Below, one piece after another: positions 43,460-54,925 of a stretch of 64,000 nt of DNA. The stretch is from Aquilaria yunnanensis. Its lineage: Eukaryota; Streptophyta; Magnoliopsida; Malvales; Thymelaeaceae. The notes under the pieces are model-generated. The model worked only from the letters and a program-made list of their open reading frames with translations, was not told the origin of the DNA and did not search any database. The stretch covers positions 91,615,501 through 91,679,500 of the forward strand of contig CM077595.1 in NCBI GenBank assembly GCA_039654915.1, in the 5' to 3' direction. Each line of letters starts with the position of its first letter. Position 1 is the stretch's first letter. A program made the position numbers and the translations under genes.

Positions 43460-43639
43460 TTAAGAAGGGAAGACATCTGAAGTTTTGGTATTCCCGAAGT
43501 CGTTCTTGCTCCGTTTCTTGAAACAGAAGCAAGAAGAGAAGACGAGCCGGAGCACATTCTTTAAAACTCGGCCCCTCTTTGGAATCCGGCGTGGATTGGT
43601 TCCCTGAAACCTCCGACCGAACGCCGCATTCTCCGCCAT
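43460..43639 (-). CDS. Small basic plant protein, unknown function
   Basis: 59 residues from the ATG at 43639: MAENAAFGRRFQGTNPRRIP at the start, then KRGRVLKNVLRLVFSSCFCF and a Lys/Ser-rich tail. The RRIPKRG segment followed by an amphipathic helix resembles a group of small uncharacterised plant proteins, as I recall them. A TATA box (TATAAAC on the minus strand, about 43755-43761) lies about 120 nt upstream, sensible for a short leader. The frame stays open 51 codons further upstream, but that part overlaps the likely leader. No intron is needed. Function unknown. Confidence 0.5.
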   Translation of the reverse strand: MAENAAFGRRFQGTNPRRIPKRGRVLKNVLRLVFSSCFCFKKRSKNDFGNTKTSDVFPS

Positions 43640-43753
43640 TTTTTGGTTGGTTTTTCGGCGGATCAGAATCTTAGATATCTGGGAGTGGAGATATAGGGAG
43701 ACAGAGCAAAACAGAGCACCGACGAGTTGGGCAGTATTGGAGCATGTTAGGCT

Positions 43754-43762
43754 TTGTTTATA
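43754..43762 (-). promoter_or_regulatory. TATA box of small basic protein gene
   Basis: The minus strand reads CTCTATAAACAAAG, about 120 nt before the ATG at 43639. Confidence 0.45.
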
Positions 43763-43799
43763 GAGCGAGGCCAAAACCGAGTAAAAAAGCAAACGCGTG

Positions 43800-46259
43800 A
43801 AGGGAACTCGTAATCGTACAGAAATTTGTTGAGTTATTTCTTTCTTTTAAGTGCTCTGTTTTTTGTCTGTGAGACCCGTTCATCGACTTTAATTTAAACT
43901 AAATCGAATTTATACTGGAGCTTCTTGTTCAGGGTTTTTGAGGTTTGAACCAGTCGCTGGTACTAGGAGACGCGCTTAGGTGTGCAATGGGCTGGGCTTG
44001 GTTGGACTGGTTCTTGGTAATGAATCTGGAGTCCGTATTCCCCCCTATGGAAGCTTGAATTATAAATTACTCCCATAATCTCATATTCTTTAATACATTT
44101 TCATTTTTTTAGCTTAAATTTAACTTGATTTTATTAATATTATTTTTTTGTAAAAAATTTATATTAAGAAATTATAACTCTTCATTTATTGTTAATGTAT
44201 GATAGTTTTTTTAGTTATATACAAAAATAATGAAAATAAAAAAATTATAGATTAATTACTATGAATAATAAATGTTGTAAAGGACTTAAAACAGAGAAAC
44301 CCGTGCACCCTCTCATCTTTTCTTCTTTCTTTCTTTTTTTTTTTCGTTTAAGAAAATACTATCAATAGGGAAATCGACTTTTTTCCAATTTAAAGAGAGC
44401 ATCAACTAATTATCCAAACATTCTAATTGTTTTTTTTTTTAAATTAGATTTGAGGGTGTTTAAAAACCGATGTGTAAGAGTGTGCTCTTAACCCTGAAAG
44501 GTAAAAGTATAAATAAAGTAAAATTTTAAGAAGAAAAGTGTAATTGTTGTAATCGAATTAAGTAAAAAAGGAGAGAAATCCAATGCTCATAGCCAGTTTG
44601 ATGACTAATCGGAGTTGTTTTCAGGCGAAAAGATTCCTATTTCAACACCCATTTATCAGCTGAGGAGAATTTTATATACGTACATACTGTTAGGGGCAAT
44701 TATAATTTATCCAATGAGGTTTAGGTAAGATTATATTTTATATCATTTTGTTTTAGAAATATACACTTTATCCCTGCCTTTTTAATACAATCCGCTAGCA
44801 AATTTTAAAATTCTAATTTAGATTATACGGTACTCATATTTAAGTAATTTCAATCTGTATGGTATTTTTTTTATAATTAATTGATATTAAAAATTACAGT
44901 TTTCTATTTACAAAAATAATAGAAAGAAAAAAATTGATAATTTTATTAAACAAATAAAGGGTAAAGTGTATAGTTTTAAAACAGAAGAAGGGGTAAAATG
45001 TAATTTTACCTAAACCTCAGGGAATAAATTGTAATTAACTCTTATTATTAACCTGAAAAATATAGTTTGATATTGTTTGATGGAAGGTCTTCAAACATAG
45101 TTTCCTGGTTAATTCATATTGGATGATATCATAATTTCATCTGTAAAATTTTAAATTTTCTTTTTTTAGGATTTAGGGTCTATTGTCTCAAAACCTAATT
45201 AAGCATACATATTAATTTTTTCTTTCACACTTTTGCATCAAAATGCAAGATATTTTTTTTTGTCTCTACTGTGATCGGGGAATGCAAAGACAATTTTATA
45301 CTATAAAAGTCCTATATAGAAATGGTGGGTTGGCTAACTCGAAAATTTTGATGTTACTTAATTTTGTTTCTTGAGTGGCAATGGCAAACTTAAGTGCATT
45401 GAGGGCTGCATCTTAGGCTGCTGGCGACCAACCCTTAAATTGTCTTGGCTCGAGTCCAGATCTTCAACTCAACAATTTTATGTAAAATTAATCCTAATGT
45501 GGCGTACATAGAATTATGTGCATAATTCACATAATTTAGACGTTGGATTAGGATTACTAATTGATATAAATTGTTATAACAACTATTTGAGATGTAACAT
45601 TGATTTGCTTTTTCTCTTTGGGTGAAAAGATATCTAATTTTTTTGGCTTATTATAGGAAGTATTGACATGTTTTGATTTGAAAATTTGATTTGACAGAAA
45701 GGTTCATTCCCATCATGCGACACCAATAAATAGTAATTTTATTGATGTGATATAATGTAAAACCAGAATTAATATAAAAATTATTAATTTTTTTATATGT
45801 GAAATAACTCATGATTCAAAATATATTTTTATCTAATATAACCTAATTTAATAAAAATAATTTAGATTAAATTTCAGGTTTACCAAAACTCATACTCAAA
45901 ACTAATTTGATGTAATGTAAAGGGTCGTTCTTATGAGACAGGCAGTGGCTTTATGAGTATTATATTCCAATCGTACATGTGGAAGATTTTTGCAGTGCGA
46001 AATCACGTGTTACAAGGCCATGGTCCATCCTCTTGACTTATAAGTCGTGGTGTTGAAACGTGCGCATGGAGAGGCCAGTTGCGTTCTTGCATAGTTGTTT
46101 GTTCAGATCCCCGGAAAATCCAGCTTCTTGGAATCTGTCTCCTTCAGCTCACCTTCAGCTCAACCAACCACAGAGAGACAGACCCAAAAAAGGCCTCACG
46201 TGTTCGCTCACTCTCTACCTATAAAGTTCGAACCTTGGGATTGAACCAGAATCAGGATC
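43800..46259. other. Intergenic region upstream of potassium transporter
   Basis: AT-rich and gene-free apart from the inverted-repeat element at 44690-45050. The region just upstream of 46260 is GC-richer; a TATAAAG at 46220-46226 is only 34 nt from the start codon, so it may or may not be the true TATA box. Confidence 0.45.
44690..45050. mobile_element. MITE-like inverted-repeat element
   Basis: The left end has CAATTATAATTTATCC, ATGAGGTTTAGGTAAGATTA and TATACACTTTATCCCT. The right end carries their complements (AGGGTAAAGTGTATAG, GGTAAAATGTAATTTTACC, TTAGGTT-type and GGAATAAATTGTAATTA). Terminal inverted repeats are about 90-100 bp. No coding capacity and no clear target duplication. Likely a non-autonomous DNA transposon of Mutator-like type. 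Confidence 0.6.
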
Positions 46260-49200
46260 ATGGCGGCGCTGCTGCCCGGAGCTGATCCAGAACCCTCTCC
46301 CTCGGAGTTTGTCATCGTCACTGACCCATCACCACCTTCTCACAATGCCAATCTTCACTTCCTCCATAACCCACGACCAGTGGTTGCCTCGCTGGACCAT
46401 AAGGTTTCGTTCCTTGCCCCCCTATTCTCTCCCATTCCTTATTTTCTTTTGCATTAAAGGTTCTGTTTGATTGTTGGCTTTCATGGTTTTCTTGGAGTCA
46501 CGCCTTCTTTGTTATTGCGATGGCTCTTGTTAGAGGTTTGCGTTTCTGGGTTTGCTCCCGTTGTGTTGCTTGTGCTCTCTCTGTACCAATGAAATTCGTG
46601 TTGGAATATTTTCCCTTTGTAATTGAAAAGATTGCAGTTTGATTATTAGCATTGCATTTTTGGGAGCTATATAACCATAGTTTAAGTTTTGCCAAATTTA
46701 TGTTATATTTGGAGTGTCAGTATGAGATAAGCTGGCGGCCAAGCTCACTGTGGCTCCTAGGACTGCTTGCTGTTCCCAAATTTTGGCCTTTCAAACTGTT
46801 TGGATGTGAACTCCTGAATTGAGTCACTTGACAAGGACTATCTACTGATTAACTCATTTTCAACTAGGGCACTGGTAGATGGGGCAATTTAGGTCTTGCA
46901 TACAAAACTCTAGGAGTTGTATTTGGAGGGCTTGTGACATCCCCACTCTATGTATACCCATCAATGCCTTTGAATTCTCCCACCGAAGAGGACTACTTGG
47001 GTCTATACTGTATAATGTTCTGGACTCTCAGTCTCATTGGCGTGGTGAAATATGCCACCATAGCGCTTAAGGCTGATGATCACGGTGAAGGTATGTATGG
47101 AGTCATGCCTGAAATAGAATGTATTCTGTGTTTAACACCATATAGTGAAAACTTATTTAATTCCCAAAACATGAAGTCTTTATTTGACTTAAAATTGTTC
47201 TCTTGCAGGTGGAACATTTGCCTTGTATTCCCTACTCTGCAGGAAGATGAATATTGGTATCCTTGATTCCAAACACCCTGAGGCTAAGTCTAGTCTTTCA
47301 CACTCTATCATGAATGATGGAATTGAGACAAAAAGCAGGCTGGGAGAATTCTTTGAGAGAAGTCTAGTTGCTAGGAGATTATTGCTTTTTGTTGCTATGC
47401 TAGGCATGTGCATGCTCATAGGTGATGGTATTCTAACGCCTGCTATTTCAGGTTTGCTTGCGTCCTTTTTGCGTCGATATTATTGTTTGAAATTTCAGCA
47501 TGCTACTTTAGATGCATGTTTCTGATATCTGCTTTTGGAGATCTTGACAGTGCTGTCTGCAATAAATGGAGTCAGAGCGCCATTTCCTAAAATCAGTAAA
47601 AGTAAGGATGATCATATCTTTAGAACATACTGTTATGGAATGTTATTTATAGTTTAGAAAACATAATAATCTCTCTTTATTTTTAGGGATTTACTTTCTT
47701 TATTCCTAGAGATTTTCTTTCCTTGTATTCTCCTCCCATCTATTATATAAAGGTTGTGTGAGGGTCTTGTATTGATCAGGCCCTCTGTTGCTTCCTCTGA
47801 TATTGTTTAACATGGTATTAGAGCCATAAACCCTAGCCTATCTCTGCTGCAGCTAGCACCAGAAACCATATTCACTTTTCCATTTCTGCTGCCCTAACCA
47901 ATACCCTTATCTCTACTCAACCAAACCGAAAACCAAAGACACAGCCGCACCCAGGAGTCACTGGCGACCACAATAGTACCAGCGGTGTTGCCGGAAAACC
48001 TCCCACGTGCCGGCGCTTGGGCGTCACGTGCTGCTGTCCGGCGACCTCTGGCAATGGCGTTCTGATGGATGTGCTTGCCTCTCTGTCTTGAACAAGTTTC
48101 TGGTCTTGATTCATGTCAATTATGACCAGAATTTGAGTTTTCTCGCTATCCGATTAGTCTCTCGTATGTTGCTGTGCATCGTTAGCAAAGTTTGTGATTT
48201 GTTTGTTGGTCTCATCAAGGAGAATGTCAAATCATGAGGAGGAAAATTCCCAATCAGCTGTGGCCTCACAACCGTTTGTTACTTTATCTCAGGAAGAGTA
48301 CACTAAATACTTGTAATATCAGTCTGCATAGTAGGCCGTTTCTCCTCCCATGGTATCTGTCGTGCATCGAGGAAACCCAACAGCTTGTTATTCATCTAGC
48401 CTCTCTAGAAATCAATCTTGGGTGTTGGACTCTGGTGCCACTAACCATATTTTAGGTAAAATAGCCAATTTTGATCAAATATCTCCTCTAGCTTCACATC
48501 ATAGTCAACTCACCATTGTTGATGGATCTACCACCACCATTAAAGGTATTGGATCCACTCAACCTTGACCTTCTTTTACTTTACCCTCCACACTCTATGT
48601 TCCAAATTTTCCATTTAATCTTATGTCTGTGAGTAAACTGATCAAACAACTAAACTATTCTATTAGTTTATTTATTGATCATGTCATTATCTAGGATTTG
48701 AAGACTAAGAAGACGATTGGAGAAGGGCGTGAATCGAATGAAATGTACTATTTTGATAGATTGCAGTCATTAGTAGCGTGTCATGTTTCAGCTTCTCCTC
48801 TCCACTTCTAATTCATAGCCGTTTGGGTTATCCATCCTTAGAGAATCTCAAGAAATTAGTTCCAAATTTAAGTTCAATTTCTATTTTGTCATGTGAGTCT
48901 TGTCAGCTTGGGAAGCATAATCGTACTCCTTACTTGTCTCGAGTCAATAAACGAGTTGATAAACCTTGTATACTAGTTCATTCATATATTTGGGGTCTTA
49001 GCTGTACCAAGTCTAAATTGGGATTTCAGTATTTCATAATTTTTGTTGATGATTTCTGTTGAATGATTTGATTATATCTAATGAAAAATCGTTTAGAGTT
49101 ATTTTCTATCTTTTGTGCCTTTTGTACTGAAGTTCAAAATCAGTTTCACACCCGAATCAATATTCTTGTTAGTGATAATGCAAAAGAGTATTTCTCTAAC

Positions 49201-52200
49201 TCAATCTCTAGTTACATGCAGCAACAGGGTATACTCTATCAATCCTCCTGCCCACATACATCTCAACAAAATGGAGTAGACGAAAGAAAAATTCAATACA
49301 TTGTTGAAACAGCTCGTATCCTATTAATTCACATGAATGTACCCAAAAGTTTTTGGCCTAACTACAGCATTAGCCTTTGAACTTGCCCAACTCGAGCGAG
49401 TTGGTCCAAAACTCACTACTCACTAAAACTTAGTCCCTGAACTTTTTAAAAGCTATGCACTTTAGTCCATTATCTACTGTTTGAACAGACGGCGTTAGCC
49501 TGGGGTTGAAATCCACAGGCTTTCGTCCCCGCCGCCCTTCTCTCATCTTTTCGTTTGATTCAGTCCATCATAATCGATTCCGTCCAGCTCTCTCGATTCT
49601 GTCACGATATCGTTGGCGTGCCGTGATCCCCCTCACAAGCACACCGTTGTCTCCTCCATGCCAGCACGATTCAATCGGGAAGCTCGATTCGCTCGGGACA
49701 ACTAATCGCCTGGGAAACGAATCGCCGCTGTGAGGGAGGAGCAACAGAGCGATTCATGGCTGCCTACTCCCGCCTTCTAAAAAATCCGTCTTGCAAATTA
49801 GATGTGGAAGAAGCATGCGCCGGTACCCTGCCAGTGCAGCGTCTTGTCACCACACACAGAGGAACTTGTCGGCTGCGACTCGTCTCGGCTGAGGAGGAGT
49901 TGCAACGAAGGAGGATCAGTCGTCGATTTCAAACCCATGTTGCGACAGTGAGCCCGAGTTGGTTCGTCTCAGCCTAACGCAATTCGTTTATTACTATTGG
50001 GAATGGACTAACGTGCATAGTTTTTCGAAGTTTAGGGGCTAAGTTTTATTGAGTAGTGAGTTTTGGACCAACTCGCTCGAGTTGGATAAGTTTGAGGGCT
50101 AATGCTGTAGTTAGGCCAAAGTTTTTTAGGAGATGTTGTGCTCACTGCATGTTTTCTTATCAATCGTTTGCCATCTTCTATCCTTGCGGGTAAAATTTCT
50201 TTTTCTGATCTTTTTCCCTGTCAAGCTCTCTTTCCTGTCATTCCTCGTATATTTGGTTGTGTCTGTTTTGTTCATCAGAACTAGCCTGGCACAGATAAAC
50301 TAGACCCCAAATCTCTAAAATGTATTTTTCTTGGATACCCTCGTTTGTAAAAAGGGTACAAGTATTTCAGTCCTTCCCTAAATCGCGTTTTTGTTTCTAC
50401 TGATGTTACATTTTTTGAAATTACACCATATTTTTCTGATACTCAATTCATGTCTTCTGATACTAATGACTGTCTGCCCTTGCCCTTGCCCTTGCCCTTT
50501 GTACCTATGGCTCCTATCAATATTGATGTTCTAGTCACTGCTTCTACTCCTTCAGAGGTCATTCATGACAATAATCTGGCTTTTTTGGAGTGTCTTTCTC
50601 ATCCTGATTTATAAGTCTATACTCGACGTCCTCATCAAGAAGTACTACCACAAGATTCACGCTCGTCTCCACTGTCTTCATCTTCAACTCTACCGGCTGA
50701 TGATTTAGATATTCCAATTGCCCTTCGCAAAGGAAAAAGGTGTTATGCATTTCATCCTATCTCAAATGTGATCTCTTATAATTCATTATCACCATCATAC
50801 TCTGCTATTGTCTCTACCTTGTTTTCTATTCCTTTGCCTAAGTCTGTTTTGGAAGCCTTGTCTCACCCTGGATAGAAGCAAGCCATGGAGGAGGAGATGT
50901 CAACTTTGCGGATTAATAATACATGGGATTTAGTTCCTCTTCCACATGATTAGACAGTTGTGGGTTGTTGAGGGGTGTTTAATGTTAAAATTCACCCTGA
51001 TGGTACAGTTGATCAGTTGAAAGCTCATCTGGTAGCTAAGGGATATATACAGATATACGGTATGGACTACTCAGAAACGTTTTCTGCAGTAGAGAAAATG
51101 ACTTTAGTATGAGTTGTCATTGCATTGGCAGCCACAAATTAGTGGCCTTTACATCAATTAGATGTGAAGAATGCCTTCCTCCATGGTGATTTTGAGGAGA
51201 CTATCTTCATGGAGCAACCAGCTGGGTTTGTTGTTCAGGGGGAGACTGATATTGTGTCGTTTAAACAAGTCTTTGTATGGTTTGAAACAGTCACCACAAG
51301 CATGGTTTGGTCATTTCAATGCAGTTGTTATGGAGTTTGGTTTGCAGCAATGTGGCATGGATCACTTTGTTTTTTATCGACACTCTAGAGCTGGTAAAAT
51401 TATTTTGATTGTCTATGTTGATGCTATTGTTATCACTGGTGATGATATTGTTGGTATCCAGTCCTTGAAATCCTTCCTGCAAACGAGATTCTAAACAAAG
51501 GATTTTGGTTTGTTAAGATACTTCTTAGGTATTGAAGTAGCAAGGTCCAAAATGGGGATTTGCTTGTCCCAAAGGAAGTATGTCCCTGATCTTTTAAAAG
51601 AAATTGGTTTATTGGGAGCCAAGTCAGTTGAAAGCCTTATGGAGCCAAATGTCAAGCGTGATGTAGATAAAGGGGAATACTTGAAGGAACTTATTAGGTA
51701 TCGAAGACTTGTTGGCAAATTAAATTATCTAACTGTTACTCGTCCAGATATTTCATTTGCTGTGAGTGCAATAAGTCAGTTCATGGACTCTACTCGTACT
51801 AGCCATTGGGATACAGTAGTTAGAATTTTAGGATATCTCAAAGGAGCACTGGAATGAGGTATCCTTTACCAAAATCGTGGTCATACTCAGATTTAAGGAT
51901 ACACAGATGCTGATTGGGCAGGTTCCTATAATTGACGGTCTACTTCAGGTTACTGTATATTCAGAGGAGGAAACTTGGTGTCATGGAAAAGCAAGAAACA
52001 AAGTATTGTTGTAAGGTCAAGTGCTGAATCTGAGTATAGGGCAATGACGTATACTACATGTGAACTAGTTTGGTAAGGCATCTTGTCATGGAGCTTGGTT
52101 TCGCACACTCATCTCCTATGGAATTAATGTGTGATAATCAAGCAACCATCCATATTGCATCAAATCCCGTCTTCCACGAGGGAACTAAACATATTGAAGT

Positions 52201-54925
52201 TGACTGCCATTTTGTTCGTGAGAAGCTTCAAGAAGACTTGATCAAGACCCCGTATGTCAAATCAGAAGATCAACTTGCTAACTTATTCACTAAAGGTTTA
52301 GGAGGGTCTTGGAGCTTATGATATGTATGCTTCAGCTTGAGGGGGAGTGTTATGGAATGTTATTTATAGTTTAGGAAACATAATAATCTCTCTTTATTCC
52401 TAGAGATTTTCGTTCCTTGTATTCTCCTCCCATTTATTATATAAAGGTTGTGTGAGGGTCTTGTATTGATCAAGCCCTCTGTTTCTTCCTTTGATATTGT
52501 TTAACACATACGAATCTTCATAGATTACTTTGCTGATGTTAAAAGCCACGTTTAGCTTTGCTCAAGCGGTCAATTGCTTGCACCTCCTTTTCTTGCATAT
52601 TTGTGACCATATATATTTTCTGTGGATGTTCGCAATTCTTTTGGCACAGAAAATGATGTTGGTGAAGCCAGTGTAGCACACTAGCAACACTAGAGACATG
52701 TTTTCGAAATGAATTATCAAGGAATTGAGTTTAGTCGAGTAAACATACTCTAGCATGTTAATAGAGATAAACACAAATTGAATGTGGTAGTTTAAGGGTT
52801 ACCTGAAAGCAATGTTAAACAACAAATGTCTTAAGAATCCTGTATCAAAGAAAATAAAATTGTGGAGTCTCTTCTAGAGTTTTCAATTTGACCTGTGATG
52901 CAACTTATAATGGATATCCATCTCCTTAATACTCAGGAGCTTCCTGATTTACATTGTTGCAGCTGTTGTGGAAGCTCTTTCTGCCGCAGTTCTTGTTATC
53001 CTGTTCTTGCTACAGAAATGTGGCACCTCTCGTGTTAGTTTCTTGTTCTCCCCCATTATGGCAGCATGGACCTTCAGCACTCCACTTGTAGGAATTTACA
53101 ACATTATACATCACTATCCCGGCATTTTCAAGGCTTTGTCACCACACTACATCTTGAGCTTCTTCCTGAGAAATGGGAAAAATGGGTGGCTGATGCTTGG
53201 TGGTACCATCTTATGTATCACAGGTGGCGTTATGACTCTCGTTACTCTATCTCATATATAAAAGATTCTGAGTTCTTCTAAATTTAATATGTGATTTGTG
53301 CATCTGGGAATTACTAGCTTTTCTCTAGCGAAAGAACTAATTGCTAGCTCTCATTGTGTGAAATTTGGTTTCCCTTTTTAGAAGGGAGAAATAATGTCTA
53401 AATCTATCTCGCCTCATGCATCAAATGCAGGTTCTGAGGCATTATTTGCAGACCTCGGACATTTTAACAGACGTTCCATTCAGGTAAACGTTAATGCTGC
53501 TATCTACATAGGCTTCATTTTCCTGGTTTTTAAGTTCCTCGCTCCATCTTCCTCACAGATAGCTTTCTTCTTCACAATATATCCCTCCCTCATTCTTACG
53601 TATGCTGGGCAAACGGCTTATTTGATCAAGCACCCCAATGATCATGATGACGGATTTTACAAGTTCATACCAAAGGAAATTTACTGGTCTATTTTTGTCA
53701 TAGCTACATCAGCAGCAATTGTTGCCAGCCAGTCGTTGATATCTGCAACCTTTTCTGTTATCAAGCAATCAGTAGTGCTGGATTATTTTCCCCGGGTTAA
53801 GGTGGTGCACACTTCTACGAAGAAAGAGGGAGAAGTCTACTCTCCAGAAGTCAACTACATCCTAATGGTTCTCTGTGTTGCCGTCATTCTTATTTTTGGA
53901 GATGGGAAAGATATCGGCAATGCTTTTGGTATGGCAAACTAACACACCCTTCATTTTCTCCTGCTTCTCTTTAGCTGTTGCTGAAAACCACTGCCATTTT
54001 AAATTGCTTTTCACATTTCTTTTATATGTATGTGCTGAACTACAACTTATGTGCGGGTCCTTTGTTTTCAGGTGTTGTTGTCAGCCTTGTCATGCTGATC
54101 ACTACCGTGCTGCTAACCTTAGTCATGATTATTATATGGAGAGCACCGATTCTTCTAGCTTTGCTCTATTTGTTCGTGTTTTTCACGATGGAAGGTGTTT
54201 ATGTGACTGCGGTTTGCACAAAGGTTTCAGAGGGTGGATGGATCCCTTTTGCCATTTCTTTTATTCTGGCGTTCATAATGTTTGGCTGGTTCTACGGGAG
54301 GCAGAGAAAGATTGAGTATGAACTGACTCACAAAATGGATCTGGACAGACTGAGAGTACTATTATCTGATCCCGGAGTCCAGAGGGCCCCCGGATTATGC
54401 TTCTTTTACACCAAAATTCAAGATGGATTGACTCCGATCCTTGGGCACTACATAAAAAACATGAGGTCTGTGCACAGGGTCACCATTTTCACTACTCTTA
54501 GATCCTTGCTGGTTCCCAGAGTTGCTCCCCATGAGAGAGTAGTGATCAATAAGCTTGGTCTTAAAGGAGTTTATGGATGCATCATTCACTATGGCTATGC
54601 TGATTCGCTAAACCTTGAAGGAGATGACTTTGTCGATCAAATTACTGAAATTTTGAAGTTGCATATAGAGAACAGCTCAGGCGGTTTACAGTCTGATACC
54701 GCAGCGGTTGAGCAAGAGATGTCGGAACTAGAGGAGGCAAAAATGGCTGGTGTGGTTCACATTAGAGGGAAGACTAGGTTTTATATTGGTAACAACTGTG
54801 GCTGGTTTGACAGGTTCATGCTTGCGTTTTATGAGTTCCTGCACAATAACTGTAGGCCTGCGCTTCCTGCCCTGGTGCTGCCCCTATCACAACGCATCGA
54901 GGTTGGAATGCTTTATGAAGCTTAA
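46260..54925 (+). CDS. KUP/HAK/KT family potassium transporter (8 exons)
   Basis: Proton-coupled K+ uptake protein with about 12 membrane segments. Exons by GT/AG: 46260-46403, 46868-47090, 47209-47451, 47551-47601, 52963-53223, 53431-53483, 53559-53928, 54072-54925. All phases agree and give 732 residues, normal for plants. Landmarks: [20 protein letters not shown] in the first membrane region, [71 protein letters not shown] segment, and a hydrophilic C-terminal half ending IEVGMLYEA. Odd: the first segment has GG where most KUP proteins have GD (GVVYGDxxTSP). Intron 4 (47602-52962) is enlarged by a copia element with a Mutator-like element inside. Splice signals are intact, so the gene may well be functional. 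No particular member (e.g. KUP5 or HAK5) is assigned. Confidence 0.9.
47626..47630. repeat. Target-site duplication CATAC (left, copia)
   Basis: CATAC precedes the TGTTATGGAA LTR start at 47631 and follows the 3' LTR at 52507-52511. Confidence 0.9.
47631..47812 (+). repeat. 5' LTR of copia element
   Basis: 182 bp, TGTTATGGAA...TGTTTAACA. Contains TATTATATAAAGG (a likely TATA box at about 47739-47751). It is 23 bp longer than the 3' LTR because of a TTTTTAGGGATTTACTTTCT-type insertion. Confidence 0.9.
47814..47829 (+). promoter_or_regulatory. Primer binding site of copia element
   Basis: TGGTATTAGAGCCATA directly follows the 5' LTR. It is close to the TGGTATCAGAGC complement of initiator-Met tRNA used by most plant copia elements. 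Confidence 0.82.
48350..49354 (+). pseudogene. copia gag-protease/integrase remnant, 5' part
   Basis: The protease signature [11 protein letters not shown] is at about 48420-48452. The integrase zinc region is [12 protein letters not shown] plus [14 protein letters not shown] (48820-48935), and the integrase core is YFIIFVDDF, then [11 protein letters not shown] and QQNGVDERK (about 49030-49290). The frame is broken by stops (for example after VDDFC at 49062), and the integrase is cut by the TIR element at 49355. Confidence 0.8.
49346..49354. repeat. Target-site duplication AAAGTTTTT (left, TIR element)
   Basis: The same nine bases follow the element at 50118-50126. A 9-bp duplication is characteristic of Mutator-like transposons. 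Confidence 0.8.
49355..50117. mobile_element. Mutator-like (MULE) non-autonomous TIR element inside copia integrase
   Basis: 763 bp with terminal inverted repeats of about 118 bp (49355-49472 and 50000-50117), starting GGCCTAACTACAGCATTAGC and ending with its complement. It has a 9-bp target duplication. The interior (about 49500-49980) is GC-rich, unlike the surroundings, and has a continuous frame on the plus strand (49506-49733) without recognised similarity. A captured host fragment (Pack-MULE) is possible. Confidence 0.85.
50127..50880 (+). pseudogene. copia integrase C-terminal part and linker
   Basis: The copia integrase tail resumes after the TIR element with a frame reading into [17 protein letters not shown] sequence near 50145-50190 and an IFGCVCFVH segment (50250-50280). 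A Ser/Pro-rich linker with several stops follows. The CCCTTG trinucleotide-like repeat at 50480-50500 is a local expansion. Confidence 0.65.
50880..51857 (+). pseudogene. copia reverse transcriptase, broken
   Basis: Landmarks: the WDLVPLP start, [54 protein letters not shown], then [13 protein letters not shown]. The catalytic YVDD box reads YVDA, so the enzyme would be dead even without the stop codons (50954, 50970, 51111, 51140 region) and the frameshift near 51265. After a further stop at 51494 the domain continues [20 protein letters not shown] and [18 protein letters not shown]. Confidence 0.85.
51890..52321 (+). pseudogene. copia RNase H, broken
   Basis: Contains the [13 protein letters not shown] start (near 51899), [30 protein letters not shown] and [14 protein letters not shown], ending in [12 protein letters not shown] stop codon interrupts the GSYN..RSTSGY region, and a frame change lies near 52065. 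Confidence 0.85.
52337..52347 (+). promoter_or_regulatory. Polypurine tract of copia element
   Basis: TTGAGGGGGAG directly before the 3' LTR. Confidence 0.8.
52348..52506 (+). repeat. 3' LTR of copia element
   Basis: 159 bp, TGTTATGGAA...TTTAACA; several substitutions against the 5' LTR besides the 23-bp length difference. Confidence 0.9.
52507..52511. repeat. Target-site duplication CATAC (right, copia)
   Basis: Matches 47626-47630. Confidence 0.9.

Larger units (their letters stand above)
47631..52506 (+). mobile_element. Ty1/copia LTR retrotransposon, decayed, in KUP intron 4
   Basis: 4876 bp including a 763-bp TIR element. It has short LTRs, a TGGTATTAGAGCCATA primer site (initiator-Met tRNA type) and an AGGGGGAG purine tract before the 3' LTR. 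Order protease, integrase, reverse transcriptase, RNase H is the copia order. Orientation matches the host gene. Many stops and frameshifts, and a mutated RT active site, make it inactive. Confidence 0.92.
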
